Shown one piece after another: positions 1 to 11,435 of a stretch of 64,000 bases of DNA. Source of the DNA: Sesamum alatum (lineage: Eukaryota > Streptophyta > Magnoliopsida > Lamiales > Pedaliaceae); the NCBI GenBank assembly GCA_034509735.1, contig JACGWO010000010.1, forward strand, positions 7,391,193 to 7,455,192. Direction: 5' to 3'. Numbering within the stretch: position 1 is the first letter of the stretch; each line of letters begins with the position of its first letter. Below the pieces are notes generated by a model that was given only the letters and a program-made list of their open reading frames with translations, searched no databases and was not told the DNA's origin. The translations under genes and the position numbers were made by a program.

Positions 1-340
1 TTTGGACTCCCATTTTTCATCTCCCACCTTCTGTTTGCAAGTTGTTTATTTTCTTTGAGTATCCTACACCAATAGTGTAGGAGTTGTGAAGACAAACTAA
101 CCTTATTATTTTCTGCGGTAATCATAAATATCTGATTTTCAATCTAATATAGAAATGATGCATTCAAATCTAGATCCCATTGAAACATAATGTTTGAGAC
201 TCCATAGAAAGTATGTGGGCCTAGTCTAGATGCCTCAAAGATCAGCTGACTGAAAATTCAATTGTGGAACATGCATGCATAATTCATTCTATTGAACATC
301 CAATTTACGTATAAGATATACTGACTGTTGTATTCTGCAG

Positions 341-421
341 AGCAAAGCAATGGCGTGATGGGGATTGGATGTGCTCAAATTGCAATAATCACAATTACGC
401 CTCACGAGCACAATGTAATAG
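341..421 (+). CDS. RanBP2/NZF-type zinc finger protein, penultimate coding exon (partial gene)
   Basis: Seen: after a tattctgcag acceptor, the frame starting at 342 reads AKQWRDGDW and then the zinc-binding pattern W-x-C-x2-C-x10-C-x2-C. Three of its four cysteines lie in this exon and the last is completed by the next exon. The exon ends AG|gtaagt at 421/422. Known: this pattern defines RanBP2-type (NZF) zinc fingers, which bind RNA or ubiquitin; plant proteins with several such fingers are usually small and nuclear or cytoplasmic. The upstream exons lie outside the window, so the number of fingers is unknown. The two exons splice in phase (AG|G = Arg) into a short C-terminal tail, which makes the gene model convincing. 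Which family member this is cannot be told from one finger. Confidence 0.85.
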
Positions 422-1827
422 GTAAGTAATTGACAATTGAGTTGATTATCATTCTTAAAAGTAGGGCAATTTGCTTATGAGCTTTTACAAGGCAATCAAG
501 TTAATGACATAATTTGATCGCTTCATGCATACGGAATAACCGTTGCCTTGTATTTGGTTGCAAAACAAGGTAGGCAAAGTGTGGGGAAGCTAGCTTTTCT
601 TCACTTCTTTTGATGTTTGAGATTGCAAGAAAATTTTAGGTGCAAATATTCTGTTTTTTTAAATGGGATCAACCCTTTCATGAAACTCATTTTTCATAAT
701 GATACAAAATGATAGGACAACAAGTCAGTGAGTTACTCATTGTTTCTTTTGATTAGTCTTTGCCTAGCATTTTCCTCCTCCTATAGGTTGAAGTATAATA
801 TTTTTGGAATGACAACTTAGTACTATCCAAACAAAATTAAGAAGTTGGCTTAAGACATTGAAAAGATACTTTTGGTTATGTCAATCAATTAAAAAAGTTG
901 AATGATTTGAGCACATTTTGACCTACTTTTCCAGAAGTAAAAACATGAATATAAGTTATGATGTTCCGCTTGCAGTCCTTCATATCAAATAAGTACAATT
1001 GAACAACTTGCGATATGAACTAAAAACTATGTACTATCTTTTCTTTTTCCAATTAGTTGATGATTATCATCAAATCAAATAAAAATAAAATATTTTATTG
1101 ACTATAAAGCAGAATTTATAATGACATTACTTTATTTGATTGAATGATCCTAAGAATCAAATTCTATATAGAATTTCACCAAAACCTTGTTGGCTGTAAA
1201 ATGATAATGTATGTTATATGTGTGTATCCATATACTATATTTAGAGGAGTTAAAATGAATACATGTTGCTAGTCTGATATTTTGGGGCCAAATTTTATGC
1301 TACTTATTTGAGAACAATATAGATTAATTCTAATATCAATTCTTAAAAACATGTATTCTGTATTCGTACATTGCATTTTCATCTTTTGCAATCCATATTC
1401 CACTAGCTATATGTTTACATTTAGTTAGTTATTGCGCCTTAAGTTTTCTTGAGAATAACACAGTAGAAATAAGTTTGTCGCGCCACCAACATCAACTAGG
1501 AAGATCTTCCCCCTATTCTTAAATATAAGCAATTTCCTTATTCAAGTGAAAGCTTACAATTTATATGGTATTCTGAAAAATATTTCTGCATTTCACTATC
1601 GTGGTGTGAAATTCTCCTTTACGTTTCTGGTTTGATTGCTCAAGTACATCCCATGCGAAACTATGGATTAGTAGCACCAACCTCACAGCACAAATGAAGA
1701 AGATTACAATAAGAACAGATTAAGTGATATTGTATACCGACTTCCCTCCATTTGTAAATGCAACGATACTCATGACCTTTGTAGTTGCATTATCAGCTTG
1801 ACTGAGTCGTATCTTGAATCTTTGCAG
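422..1827 (+). other. Intron of the RanBP2 zinc-finger gene
   Basis: About 1.4 kb of AT-rich sequence between a gtaagt donor at 422 and a tttgcag acceptor ending at 1827. No reading frame or recognisable transposon was seen inside. The sequence before 341 is probably also intronic. Confidence 0.75.
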
Positions 1828-1876
1828 GTGCAAAAGTCAGAGAGAGGTGCCTGCTCAGCCCTTGAGTGTTGCTTAG
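1828..1876 (+). CDS. RanBP2/NZF-type zinc finger protein, last coding exon
   Basis: Seen: this exon completes the arginine codon split by the intron, supplies the fourth zinc-binding cysteine (TGC at 1829) and codes for the tail KSQREVPAQPLSVA before a TAG stop at 1874-1876. A short polar tail after the last finger is common in plant NZF proteins. The following ~200 bp, to about 2090, reads as 3' untranslated sequence. Confidence 0.85.
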
Positions 1877-2353
1877 CTCAGATGCTTTGCAAGCTTTCTG
1901 TGGTTTATGCCCTGTTGTGATCTCCCCATCAAAGGGGATAAGATAAGTTTACATATATATTTTATTTATGTGGAAAATGATGCTTTGTGTCAAACTTGGA
2001 TGTAAATTTGCAAGCATGTTTGGTTTGTAACTTTTTAAGTCATTTTCTAAGTGAATGTGAATTGATGAGATTGGTTGCATATTTCAAGATGGTACTTTGC
2101 AGGATCATCTTTCTTAAAATTTGTCTTGAGAGTAAATTTCATTCCAAGTAATCCTTTCATAATGTTTAGGTTCTCCAGTTTCTAAGTATGCAATTTACAA
2201 CAACATTGGACTTTCCAACATGGGATATAACCTTAAGAGCCTGAGGCTTTGTTGTTTCAACTTTTGACTACCCAAAAGACAGAAAAAAACAACTTAATTG
2301 TTTGTCTACATCTTCATAGAAAATGCAGTTCAATGTATTTTACTTTATTTTTA
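1877..2353 (+). other. 3' UTR and intergenic spacer
   Basis: AT-rich non-coding sequence downstream of the zinc-finger stop codon. The first ~200 bp is probably the transcribed 3' UTR. No clear AATAAA signal could be assigned. It ends at the target duplication of the next element. Confidence 0.5.
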
Positions 2354-2833
2354 GGGTAAGTTACAACGAGCTCCCTTGAGATTTGGTATAATTACGATTA
2401 TCCCTTTGTTATTTGAAAAATTATGAATACTCCTTTGTTGTTTGGAGAATTATGAATATCCTTGATGTTTGATGAAATTATATAATTCTTGGATGAAGGT
2501 ATGAAATTGTCAACTTTACCTATTGTATTTTTTTCTTTTTTAAAACGTCAAAAACCGGATGAGGTGGAGGATAAATTTGAAAATTGTGGACATTGTCCAC
2601 GTAGTCTATAAAAAATTTAGAAATTTTTTAAAAAATATGTAAATTTATAATTCTTAGTCCATAAGGTATTTTGGTTAGTTTATAACAAAAAATAGATAGA
2701 AACCTAATGGGGACACACGGGTTGAGTTAGTTATTTGACTGTTGTTAAAATTAAGGGTATTGATAATTTTTCAAACAATAAGGGAGTATTTATAATTAAT
2801 ATTAAATTTTAGGAGTGTTCGTTGTAATTCATC
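2354..2833. mobile_element. Mutator-type MITE with intact target duplication
   Basis: The ends are imperfect inverted repeats: GGGTAAGTTACAACGAGC on the left, and on the right the complement of GATGAATTACAACGA. Both sides are flanked by TTTATTTTTA (2344-2353 and 2834-2843), a 9-10 bp direct repeat as expected for Mutator-like insertion. There is no coding sequence inside. Relatives of the same terminal family occur at 12834, 38202, 55644 and 56068. Confidence 0.7.
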
Positions 2834-2843
2834 TTTATTTTTA

Positions 2844-3425
2844 TATATCTTATATTAATATAAAATACAAAATTAAAGTATATAAAGAAATAAAAAAATA
2901 AGACAGTTATATTAATCTTTCTTTCTTTATTGAAACAAACAAAAACAATGTAAAAATAGAACCAAAAAAGTCTATGCCCCTTGTACAGCCAATAGCATAA
3001 AGTATCTATGAGAGCTTAATGAAACAAAAAATACCTAAGAAAGATTGTGCCGTTGTGGTAACCTAGGAACCATACAAAAATTGTGCAAATGAAGTGGACG
3101 AGTTTGAAGGGATATTGGCACGTATTTTTCTAGATCTGTTTTAAAAGTATACGAGCTAATTACACTGACACCTCCTAAATATGGTTATATTACACAAATT
3201 ATTTTTAAATTTTGAATAATTATACTTGTACATCATGTTAGACATTTTTGGCACGAAGAATAGTTACATCAACCAAAAATTGCATTGAAATTTCATGCTT
3301 ACCCGTGTTGATATTGAGATCAGATTTTTTGTTGTAAATTAATTCCATCTTCTATTCCATTCAATATATACACGATACATGTATAAAAAAATTTCTTCAA
3401 TAAAATACATGATGTCATTTTTATA
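2844..3425. other. AT-rich intergenic DNA with a degenerate repeat end
   Basis: No gene is visible. From about 3150 to 3300 there is text like the TIR family (gctaattacactgacacctcc), but no matching right end or target duplication was found. Confidence 0.4.
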
Positions 3426-3660
3426 CACATGTGGTGTTTATGTTGCTTGTGTTTTCATTTCCAATTTTCAGTTTTCGAAACAATAATTAAAGTAAAAACA
3501 TGCTTGTTTATATGTATTCTTATTGGAAATATATTAACTTGACACCACAGTTCAATATAAACACTATCTCATTAACTGGTCCAAACATATTCTCAGGTCA
3601 TATGAAAATTTATATAAAATTAAAAATACATATTTTCCATTGAAAATGAGCAAGATCATT
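3426..3660 (+). repeat. Dispersed ~230 bp repeat, copy 1
   Basis: This segment aligns by eye, with substitutions and small indels, to 11765-11990. Shared stretches include ttttcagttttcgaaa/ttttcagttttttgaaa, the motif acacagttcaatataaa, and the end attttccattgaaaat/atttttcgctgaaaat. It lies outside the Copia element, so it is not an LTR. Identity unknown. Confidence 0.5.
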
Positions 3661-3724
3661 AAAAAGATCAACTGATATTCAATTACCAATAGACCACACA
3701 ATAATGTAAATCCCTAAACAAGAA

Positions 3725-4740
3725 GTCCGTGCACCAAAACTACTTAGGTGTGTTTACTAGCCTTGATTAACAAGGATATCTTCCACAATCCTGGTGAATA
3801 CTTTGTTTACTAGCAAAAAGTCCAACCAGGTATTAATAGGGTTGGCCATAATTATGTAGCAAATGTGCATTAAACTTATCTCGGTGAAGAAGATCTTGAT
3901 TACAACAATTGATGGCCCACCACCATCGGTATGGTTTTTTCTTTCCATTTTACCTTGACTTTTAAAGGAATATATCTTATTTAGCCTTATTTTTTGTGAA
4001 ATTTACCACCTAAACCATCAGGTGTTATATGCACCTGACACAGATTGTTGACTAAATTCATCACTTTCTCTCACTCCTGTTTCATCATTCTTGATCTAAA
4101 AGAAGGTAACCTCTCCCACTCCTCTTCTTCTTCTACGATTTTTCAAAGTTCATCCAATAATTTGCAGGCCATCTCGAAGGCGACAAAGCAGATAGTGGAT
4201 TGGGTATACAAAATTCTACCCTACTCGGGTGACTCTGTTTTTTGCCTAATAATGCATTGATGTGACTTGTTATCTCACCTTGGTGCTTTGTAGATTCTTA
4301 GTCTTGCTACCGGAGTGTACGTCGACAGCTCGGAGACATCTTAGGGAAGTGAATTTCCAAATCCTAGGTCAGATTAATACTTGATCATTGACAACTTGTT
4401 TGGTATATTATTAATTACATCTTAAGCTTCCGTACTGAATGCCGCAAAGGAGAATAAGCATTGAGCCCATTAGTACCTGGGCTTGCCTGAAGAAACGAGT
4501 TTCTGCTAGACGACTGGAGGTAGAAGAAGTTTCAAAATGTCTGATGTTTTTCTCCAAGGAACACAAATATTGACAATAATACAAGGGGAAAGACACACAT
4601 AAAGGAGAAAACCCCATTTACAGCCTATGTCAGCATTCGGTCATAGGATGTGATATGACATTTTGTCCTATTATTGGGCAAATGGGTAAATGAACCAAAT
4701 AATACATCTATTTGTCCATACAAGTAAACAAAAAAAAAAA
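3725..4740. other. Unassigned region, possible old transposon
   Basis: The left side reads gtgtttactagccttgatt and the right side contains the rough inverse (caagtaaacaaa near 4725), which could be remnants of terminal repeats about 1 kb apart. The only reading frames are short and match nothing I recognise. I could not define ends or a target duplication. Confidence 0.25.
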
Positions 4741-4982
4741 GAAAATATCTGAGAAAGTATCCGAAACATAAACCCAACTAGTAAATAATAAACTAAATAC
4801 CCATATCACCAAATGTTACAAACACTATCGCAAATCAATATTTTGTCATGTAATCCTATACCACATAGTAAACATGTCCCTAGTATATTACCACAATAAG
4901 ATTTGCTATCATAAAAAACTATCTAGTCATATATCAGAAAACATAGTCATCAAAGATGAAAATCCATCACCACTTGCGTGAG

Positions 4983-5261
4983 TTAGGTTACCTCAGCTGC
5001 ACGTACATGTTTAGCACGAACAACATCCTTTTTTCTAGCTGGAGAAGGCTCTAGTACATGGGGTACTTCTTCAGTTTGACCTCCACTTGACTTCATATTA
5101 TGGCTTGCATTTATTAATCTTGCCCTCGTCCTATCTAACACTTCTGATAAGGGGACATCATTCTCGATATCCATTTGTTTGAAACTTGTCATACTGTATC
5201 TTAAATTTTTCAAGTGATGTTTATTCTTGATATGTACCGTGTGGTAGGAGCGTTGCGACAA
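4983..5261 (-). CDS. Unrecognised 92-residue open frame
   Basis: A minus-strand frame starting ATG at 5261 and ending at 4983. The protein is basic and hydrophilic, with a segment VLDRTRARLINASHN and a C-terminal run of Lys/Arg and Ala; there is no signal peptide or membrane segment. The start codon lies 3 bp from the edge of the Copia LTR (5264), so the original frame may have extended further and been cut by that insertion. This could be an exon of a host gene or of an older transposon. Coding status is unproven; its main support is length and composition. Confidence 0.3.
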   Translation of the reverse strand: MSQRSYHTVHIKNKHHLKNLRYSMTSFKQMDIENDVPLSEVLDRTRARLINASHNMKSSGGQTEEVPHVLEPSPARKKDVVRAKHVRAAEVT

Positions 5262-5263
5262 TT

Positions 5264-5634
5264 TGAAGAATTTTAGCTCGGGTCATCATCATTCAATTTC
5301 TAAGAGGAAAAGAGAGAGCAATTTGAGAGAATTTGGAGAAATAAGAATTTGCTTAACTTAAGCAAAATGCAACTCCTATGTTCTTATATACAAGAGGATT
5401 GACTAACCGCCTAACTAACTTTTGCCACATCAATGCCAACTCACTGCCATCCATGCCTAATTAAAAGAAACATAATACAAAGAAGAGAAAGAATGTACAA
5501 TAAGCGTAATAAGCCGAACATTTTATTCAAAGAAAAGGAAAACACTTTCTCCTGCATCCACTTTATATCTGTAAGTAAGCTGCAACAACTAACGTGAACC
5601 TCTAATTTACCATAATTAAATATATATTGTTACA
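5264..5634 (-). repeat. Copia 3' LTR
   Basis: In element orientation it starts TGTAACA (+ strand tgttaca ending at 5634) and ends near AAAATTCTTCA (5264). It aligns over its length with 11062-11435, for example the shared block gcttaacttaagcaaaatg. Divergence with several indels indicates an old insertion. Confidence 0.8.
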
Positions 5635-5639
5635 CCCCT

Positions 5640-6111
5640 CCGTCAAGTTAGATCTTGGGGACTAAAGGAACAACCCAACTTGAAAAGAAGTTAATCAAAT
5701 TGGCACAAAGTCCGGGACTTTGTGAACAAATAAGCAATATGCTTTGTGGAGATATGTTGTGGAAGCGCAAAATCAGACTTAAAAGGATCACGAACGAAAT
5801 GACAATTGATATCCAAGTGCTTCGCGTTTCATTAAAAGCGGTATTCTTAGTAATATGTATGGCGGCTTGGTTGTCACACTAAAGAGAAATAGGCTGCGAA
5901 AGTGGGACCTGTAGATCACGTAAAAGGAATGAGATCCAAATTAACTCACAGTGACAGTGGAGGCTAGACTACAGTACTCAAATTCCGTAGATGAACGAGC
6001 AACTATAGACTATTTCTTTATCCTCCAAGATACCAGAGCAGAACTAATGAAAGCACAATAGCCTGTAAGAGAACATCGAGTGTCACCACAGGTGGCCCAA
6101 TCTACGCCCCA
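5640..6111 (-). pseudogene. Copia RNase H remnant (C-terminal part)
   Basis: The minus strand encodes recognisable Copia RNase H text: TGYCAFISSALVSWRIKK, then ARSSTEFEYCSLAS (normally SRSSAEAEYRAMA), then CDNQAAIHITKN. These are the family's conserved blocks, including the catalytic region around the CDN motif. Stops and frameshifts separate them. The CACTA MITE at 6112-6428 splits this domain from the RT end. Confidence 0.75.
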
Positions 6112-6428
6112 CACTAGAAGAAATATTACATTTAACTATGGCTAATGCCATGGTTAAAACTAAATAGTCATAGTAAAAGATCAATAACCACGGCCATGCA
6201 ACGGTTGTTGGCCATGATTTTTACGAGTGTGGCTAATACATTTGTCATGGTTAAAAGTCATGGCAAAAACATTTTCCATGACTCAAAGCCATGGCAAAAT
6301 TATTTTCGTGGTGGACCAGTTAAGTATTTGCATCGATTTTTGTTTAGCCATGGTTAATGATAGCTATTTACCATGATTTTAGTCCATAGCTAATAAAATT
6401 GTAGGCAATAGTAATATTTTTTCTAGTG
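6112..6428. mobile_element. CACTA-type MITE, copy A (inside Copia RNase H)
   Basis: 317 bp. It begins CACTAGAAGAAATAT and ends with the inverse TTTTTTCTAGTG, and is flanked by the 3-bp duplication CCA (6109-6111 and 6429-6431), the hallmark of CACTA insertion. The interior has many short palindromes around CCATGG and TTAACCATGG in both orientations. Related copies are at 27773-28088 and 58202-58497. It has no coding capacity and would need transposase in trans. Confidence 0.85.
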
Positions 6429-6431
6429 CCA

Positions 6432-6885
6432 GTAGACCTCAAGCTAAAAAGTGTTAGCCCCATAGAACATACCTTATCAGGGTACCCGTTAATGTAACGA
6501 ACAATGTTTACAACGTAGGTGAGGATACGAACTTTTACAACGTAGATGAGGATACGAACTGACTGAGCTGTTTCACATAATGCATGATGTCTATCCGCGT
6601 GCAACCCAAATAAAATAAGCGTCCTATGAGTCTCATGTACTTCTCAGGTTCACTGAATAATGGGGTAGAAGAGCTGAATTTATGACCCTCAGGAAAATTT
6701 AGCATCATGCACAATATCAATAACATACTTTTTCTACACTCAAGAAGTATGATACGTGCCAACGTCTTTGATGGTGAAGCACTAATGGAAAAATGCTTTA
6801 ACCTCAGAAATAGTTTTCAAGGAGGGTCTTGCAAGCAAAACATCGTTCACATACACAAGCAAGGTAATGAAAACTGAACCTTAGG
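6432..6885 (-). pseudogene. Copia reverse transcriptase remnant (C-terminal)
   Basis: The minus strand reads FITLLVYVNDVLLA, the place of the Copia RT catalytic YVDD box with the first Asp changed to Asn. Downstream come YMRLIGRLFYLGCTRIDI and VKQLSQF, the conserved RT thumb region (usual form YRRLVGRLLYLTITRPDI). Frames shift between the blocks. The upstream half of RT is missing; foreign sequence begins near 6886. Confidence 0.75.
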
Positions 6886-8715
6886 ATTTAACATATAAGC
6901 AATGGTCATGATGATAGGATGTGTTTTATTACTCATATGCACATTTAGATTGAGTATTTTAGAAGATTTTCATTGCACAGATAATTTATTTATGTATCTT
7001 TTGAATGAAGGAATGATTGACATGTTTGAAGAAAATCGAGTCAAAAGTCCCAAATGAAGTTGGAAAGTGATTAAGGGAAGAGAACTCAAAAACAGAATTG
7101 AGCACCCGTTAAGGTGTAATCATGCCTTAGTGAATACTCTAGTCTGTTTGCATAAAAATGTGCAATTTGGAAAGATTTTTATTGCGATTTGTTTCCTTTT
7201 CCAGACTGCAAGTTGAAAGGCAAGAGAGAGCACATTTTTGGTATTATAAAAGGGGTCTTGAGTCTGGAGATCAAACATCCGATTTCATATTCGATCATTC
7301 TCTTAGTTTAGATTATCTCTCCCCTTCTACTTTCTTTTTAGTTTATATTTTTCTATAGGATTTTAGGTTTTTCTACGCACATGATGCGTAGCTAATTCTC
7401 TTTTCTGATTCGAGGGAAACACTGGACCCAATTGTTATGTTTTGACGTTTTGATTTTATCTGATTTTGTCAAGTATTTCTTGTCCTGATTTACTGTTTGT
7501 GGAATGATTATTATTAGATCTAACAATTCAATTTAATGTTAATTGTTCTATTGCTATCCCTGAGTTTAGTGATCCTAATTGTCATGAGTGAATGGTATGA
7601 GCAGCAAGTAAATTAATTATGTGCTTTACATGATTTATTTGTAAGAACGAGAAAACTAGTTCAGATAATTGCAGCTATCTCAATTGTTAGATCTGGGTTC
7701 AACTATTCCATTTATGCAAATGCTATTATTGAATTGATATGGACTAGTATCGTGCCCAATCTTAATATAATAAGTTGTCATTTAGATGCTTGCGTCAAAT
7801 CATGTATAATAGGAAAATAGGAATTTATTACGACTATCCTAATAAATTTCAAGATTGAATGCTTGATTGTGAAATTAATCATTTGTGACCTATGATAGAC
7901 ATAACGATTGGGTGATACACTCATTTGAATTGAAATTTCTCTCTATTGATCTCTTATTACTTCTTTACTCTTGCTTCCTATTTAGTTTATATTAATTAGT
8001 AGTTAATTCTCATTTCATGACCCCCCCCTTTGGTTAACACGACTGGACTGAGAATTATTCATAGTTGTCTAGGGATTCGACCTGGTTCCACGACTGCTAC
8101 AGTTTTAGAATCAGTAATTTTGCCTAGGAATATCTAGTCATACTGATCATGCCACACAGAGTTTCCATATGACAACTCCTATGAGTCAGTTCAGTAAACT
8201 TGACAACCCTTATTCAAGCACCTACTAAACTACATAGATGTTATATGCATGCCATCAATGAAACACAACACTCATCATATGAATGCAATACTTAGTGCAA
8301 GTCTAAAGAATCCTTTAATGTCTATCCTCGAGGATTCTTGACTTGGAATATTCTAGATCAAACCTCATAAGTTGGTTTTATGACCGCCATCATATGTGCA
8401 ACCCAACTTTCATGTCGTCCATGATCTAGGGACTTCAACCATGAGACACATAGATAAAATGCATGAATTACAAGATGAAATTTGGCCAGAGTACAGTTCT
8501 CATTAAATTATCATTATATTGAAAAAGCTTGTTCTGTACAATAGATTACAAGAACCAACTCATTGGCTTGCCGGTCACCTATTCTAACATAGTGACCAAA
8601 TTAAGTAACTTTATGCTTTCTGTCTCGAACAATAACCAAGGAACATGCACTTGTGTGCTATGGGGTCTAGTTTATCCTTATGTGGGTGGTGTTAATTGCA
8701 TAACATAGGCAACTA
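6886..8715. other. Non-Copia sequence inserted between integrase and RT
   Basis: This ~1.8 kb does not translate to any Copia domain although it lies where the N-terminal half of RT should be. It contains a TATA-like attataaaagggg near 7241, a C-run at 8022-8030 and the phrase gtctagggattcgacctgg near 8069, which resembles the 3' end of some plant LTRs. It may be a solo LTR or several fragments; I could not find target duplications. Confidence 0.4.
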
Positions 8716-8722
8716 AAGGTTT

Positions 8723-9425
8723 TCATGAAGTGATAGTCTGGTTTTTGATTATATAATACCTTATATATAGACTTCTAATACAATATTGGGGGATAAGTGG
8801 TCCTTTTATAAGAAATGTAGCTGCAAGCACAAGGATAGATTCTCTCCAGAACAATTTGGGAAGTTTGGGTTGAAAACCAAAACTCTCAATTTGGAGCAAG
8901 TGTTTGTGTTTGCGTTCTACAACACCATTTTGTTGTGGTGTGTAAACACATGATTTGCTATGTATTATTCCAGAATCATGCAAAAATGATTGACAATCAA
9001 GGCTTAAGAATTCACTACCATTGACTGTCCTAATTGCCTTAATGTTGTAACTGAATTGATTTGCCCATTTTATGAAACTATGTGAGAGTGAAAGAGCGTT
9101 AGATTTATGATTCAATAAAGAGGTCCAAGTGCATCTGGAGTAGTCATCCACTACAGTTAGTAAATAGTGTGCATCATTGAGAGATGCTAGGTGATATGGT
9201 CCCCATATATCTACATGCAAAAGTGCAACGCATTCTAAAGTTTGTGTGGTGCAGTGGAAAAAGCTTTCTATTTTGTTTGGACAATTGACATACATCACAA
9301 GGATCCATACGCCGCAAAGGTGGTTTATTCATAGCTTCAATATGTTTAAGTACAACATGTGAAGGAGGGACTAGCCTTTGATGCCATATTTTGCTCAATA
9401 GATCATGATCATTAGTTACATACAA
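8723..9425 (-). pseudogene. Copia GAG-pre-integrase and integrase remnant
   Basis: Two overlapping minus frames. The first (9425-9174) gives LLSKIWHQRLVPPSHVVLKH and CDVCQLSKQ, the GAG-pre-integrase zinc-finger region (H...C-x2-C). The second (9298-8723) gives the integrase core: VDIWGPYH (first catalytic Asp), VVDDYSRCTW, IRTVNGSEF, and PQQNGVVERKH with the catalytic Glu. The usual DNGSEF box reads VNGSEF, so the second catalytic Asp is lost. A frameshift near 9240 joins the two parts. The enzyme would be inactive even without the break. Confidence 0.85.
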
Positions 9426-9429
9426 ATGA

Positions 9430-10410
9430 AAGTAATGGTGATGGAACTATCTTATTGAAGCTGAAGAAAAATTTTGTCAATCACACATATATAGCAGGCC
9501 TAGTAGCCTTCCAAGTGCAAGGACCCCCTTACTCTTTAGATCCTGCAAAACGCAACAGAAAGAGTGAAATTCAGGCTCAATATTATGATTATTGAGAAGC
9601 CTCTCACTGAAAGGAGGTTATGGAAATTTGGAATGAAGATGACATCTGTTAGAGTAATTTGCTCAGACAATTTTATGTTTCCTAAAACTTTGACATGCTT
9701 AACAGATCCATCAAGAAATAGAACATGTACATGTTTGTATGTTGGTTTGAGAAAATGAAAGAGAGTCTTACCTAAACACGTGTGATTGGATGCGCCAATA
9801 TTTACTATCCAAGTACCACAATCAAATGAATCAACACAATTGAAAGCACAATAAGGTCAATACTTGCAAAATCAAACTAAGCATAGTTTATCACTGCACT
9901 AGTTTCAGCCTATTTTCGTCTCATCGATCTCTGTATTTCCTTATACATAAATTGAGCCACTACTTACTTCCGATCCTCCTTATGCTTTCCACCAGTTTTC
10001 TTTTTATCCTACACATCATTATAGCATGTGCCTTCCACATGTTTTCTTCTTTTGATCCTTCAGATCCTTGTATTACTCAGGTATTCTATTAATTTGAAGC
10101 ATGACACTTTAGTGTGACTGTATTTTTAGTTATATATTTAAAAAAATTATGATTTATCTTGTTATTTCAGTATCTCATTTGATTTGTTAAAGTTTTTGTG
10201 ATGTTGTTGCATACCTCCTTCCATTTCAGATATTCGACTCCTCAATATTAATGCATTGTTGTCCTGCAACTCATCAAACAAGCACTGTACTTCTCTTTAC
10301 TTCTCAACTCTTAAAACAAGAGAATATGCCTTGTTGACACTAAGCAAAGGTTCCATTAGCAACACTTAATTTTGAATGTGGTCAAAACTATCATTTAACC
10401 CCATGCGGAA
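9430..10410 (-). other. Decayed middle of the Copia polyprotein
   Basis: Positionally this should hold the zinc knuckle and aspartic protease, between gag and GAG-pre-integrase. I could not recover a clear CX2CX4HX4C or protease DSG/DTG motif in any frame, and stops are frequent. Confidence 0.4.
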
Positions 10411-10903
10411 TTACATGAGGTGATATAATGAAGTTACATCATTCATAGTTTTCGCAACTCCACAAACACACTCTGGCATTATCATGAGAAATTGCAATCT
10501 GTTCCAAAGTCTCTTCAACCTGGAGAAATAGGCTACAACACTCATCTCACCTTGAGAAATAGAGCATATTTCTCTCTTAGTCTGATACAACTGAAGACCA
10601 TTAGATTGTCCAAAATGCTCCTCCAATCCAGTCCACAGTTCTTTGGCAAGAGTTGCGTGGAGAACGTCTTTCACTATCTCCTTGGTGATATAGTTTAAGA
10701 TCCATGAAATGACCATACAATCATTTCCAGCTTCCAAATGTAGGTTTTGATGCACCTGGCATCTCATACGTTCCATCTACAAAATCGAGTTTCAATTTTG
10801 CAGCTAAGGTGATTTTCATAGACCTATTCCAACTGAGATAATTGGTTCTAGTTAATGGAACCGAAACAAGTTGCATGCCTAGGTGATCTGATCCATGCAT
10901 CAC
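10411..10903 (-). pseudogene. Copia gag remnant
   Basis: Minus-strand frames 10903-10721 and 10776-10411 overlap. The first has LTRTNYLSWNRSMKITLAAK and KLDFVDGTYEMP, the standard N-terminal Copia gag block. The second has the UBN2-type helical region: WILNYITKEIVKDVLHA, ELWTGLEEHFGQSN and LYQTKREICSISQGEMSV. A frame break near 10750 separates them. The capsid-like protein packages the element RNA in intact relatives. Confidence 0.8.
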
Positions 10904-11044
10904 AAGCAGATCATGAACTCCTTAATCACATTTTGTCATTCCTAAGCCATACCAGAAAACTTCAACTACTCACCAAGAAATTTCATAATTTATTGCGCAA
11001 AATCAACCTTGAAAGGAAAAGAAAAACAGATTAGGCACCGAAGA

Positions 11045-11061
11045 TTGGTGCTCTGATGCCA
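11045..11061 (-). promoter_or_regulatory. Copia primer-binding site
   Basis: On the minus strand, TGGCATCAGAGCACC follows the 5' LTR end. The common Copia primer site is TGGTATCAGAGC, complementary to the 3' end of initiator methionine tRNA; there is one mismatch in the first 12 positions. Confidence 0.65.
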
Positions 11062-11435
11062 TAAAAAATTTAAGTTAGAGCCATCATCTTTCAAATTCTG
11101 AGAGAAAATGAGAGAGCAATTTTAGAGAATTTAGAGAATAAATATATGCTTAACTTAAGCAAAATGTAGCTGCTCGTGTTTTTATGTACAAAAGGATGAA
11201 TAAGCACTTAACTAACTTATGCCACATCAACGCCAACTCACTAGCAACCAGCCTAACTAAAAGAAATACAATACAAAAAAGAGAAAGGATGTACAAAAAG
11301 TGTAATAGCCAAACACGCTTATTACAAAACAAAGAAAAGGAAAATACTTTCTCCCCCATCTACCCATCTCTGTAAGTAAGTTGCAACAACCAACCTGAAC
11401 CTCTAATTCACCATAATTCAACACATATTGTTACA
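11062..11435 (-). repeat. Copia 5' LTR
   Basis: Partner of the LTR at 5264-5634. It carries the same sequence of blocks (gagagagcaatttt, gcttaacttaagcaaaatg, gtaagtaagttgcaacaacc) and the TGTAACA terminus ending at 11435. Confidence 0.8.

Larger units (their letters stand above)
5264..11435 (-). mobile_element. Ty1/Copia LTR retrotransposon, decayed, minus strand
   Basis: Two related ~370 bp LTRs (5264-5634 and about 11062-11435) flank gag, integrase, RT and RNase H remnants in Copia order, read on the minus strand. Next to the 5' LTR the minus strand reads TGGCATCAGAGC, close to the usual Copia primer site TGGTATCAGAGC (complementary to initiator tRNA-Met). A purine-rich tract (GACGGAGGGG on the minus strand) abuts the 3' LTR. 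Possible 5-bp flanks are CAATT (5259-5263) and AAATT (11436-11440), one mismatch. The body contains a CACTA MITE (6112-6428) and about 1.8 kb of non-Copia sequence (about 6886-8715). No frame is intact, so it cannot transpose on its own. Confidence 0.85.
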
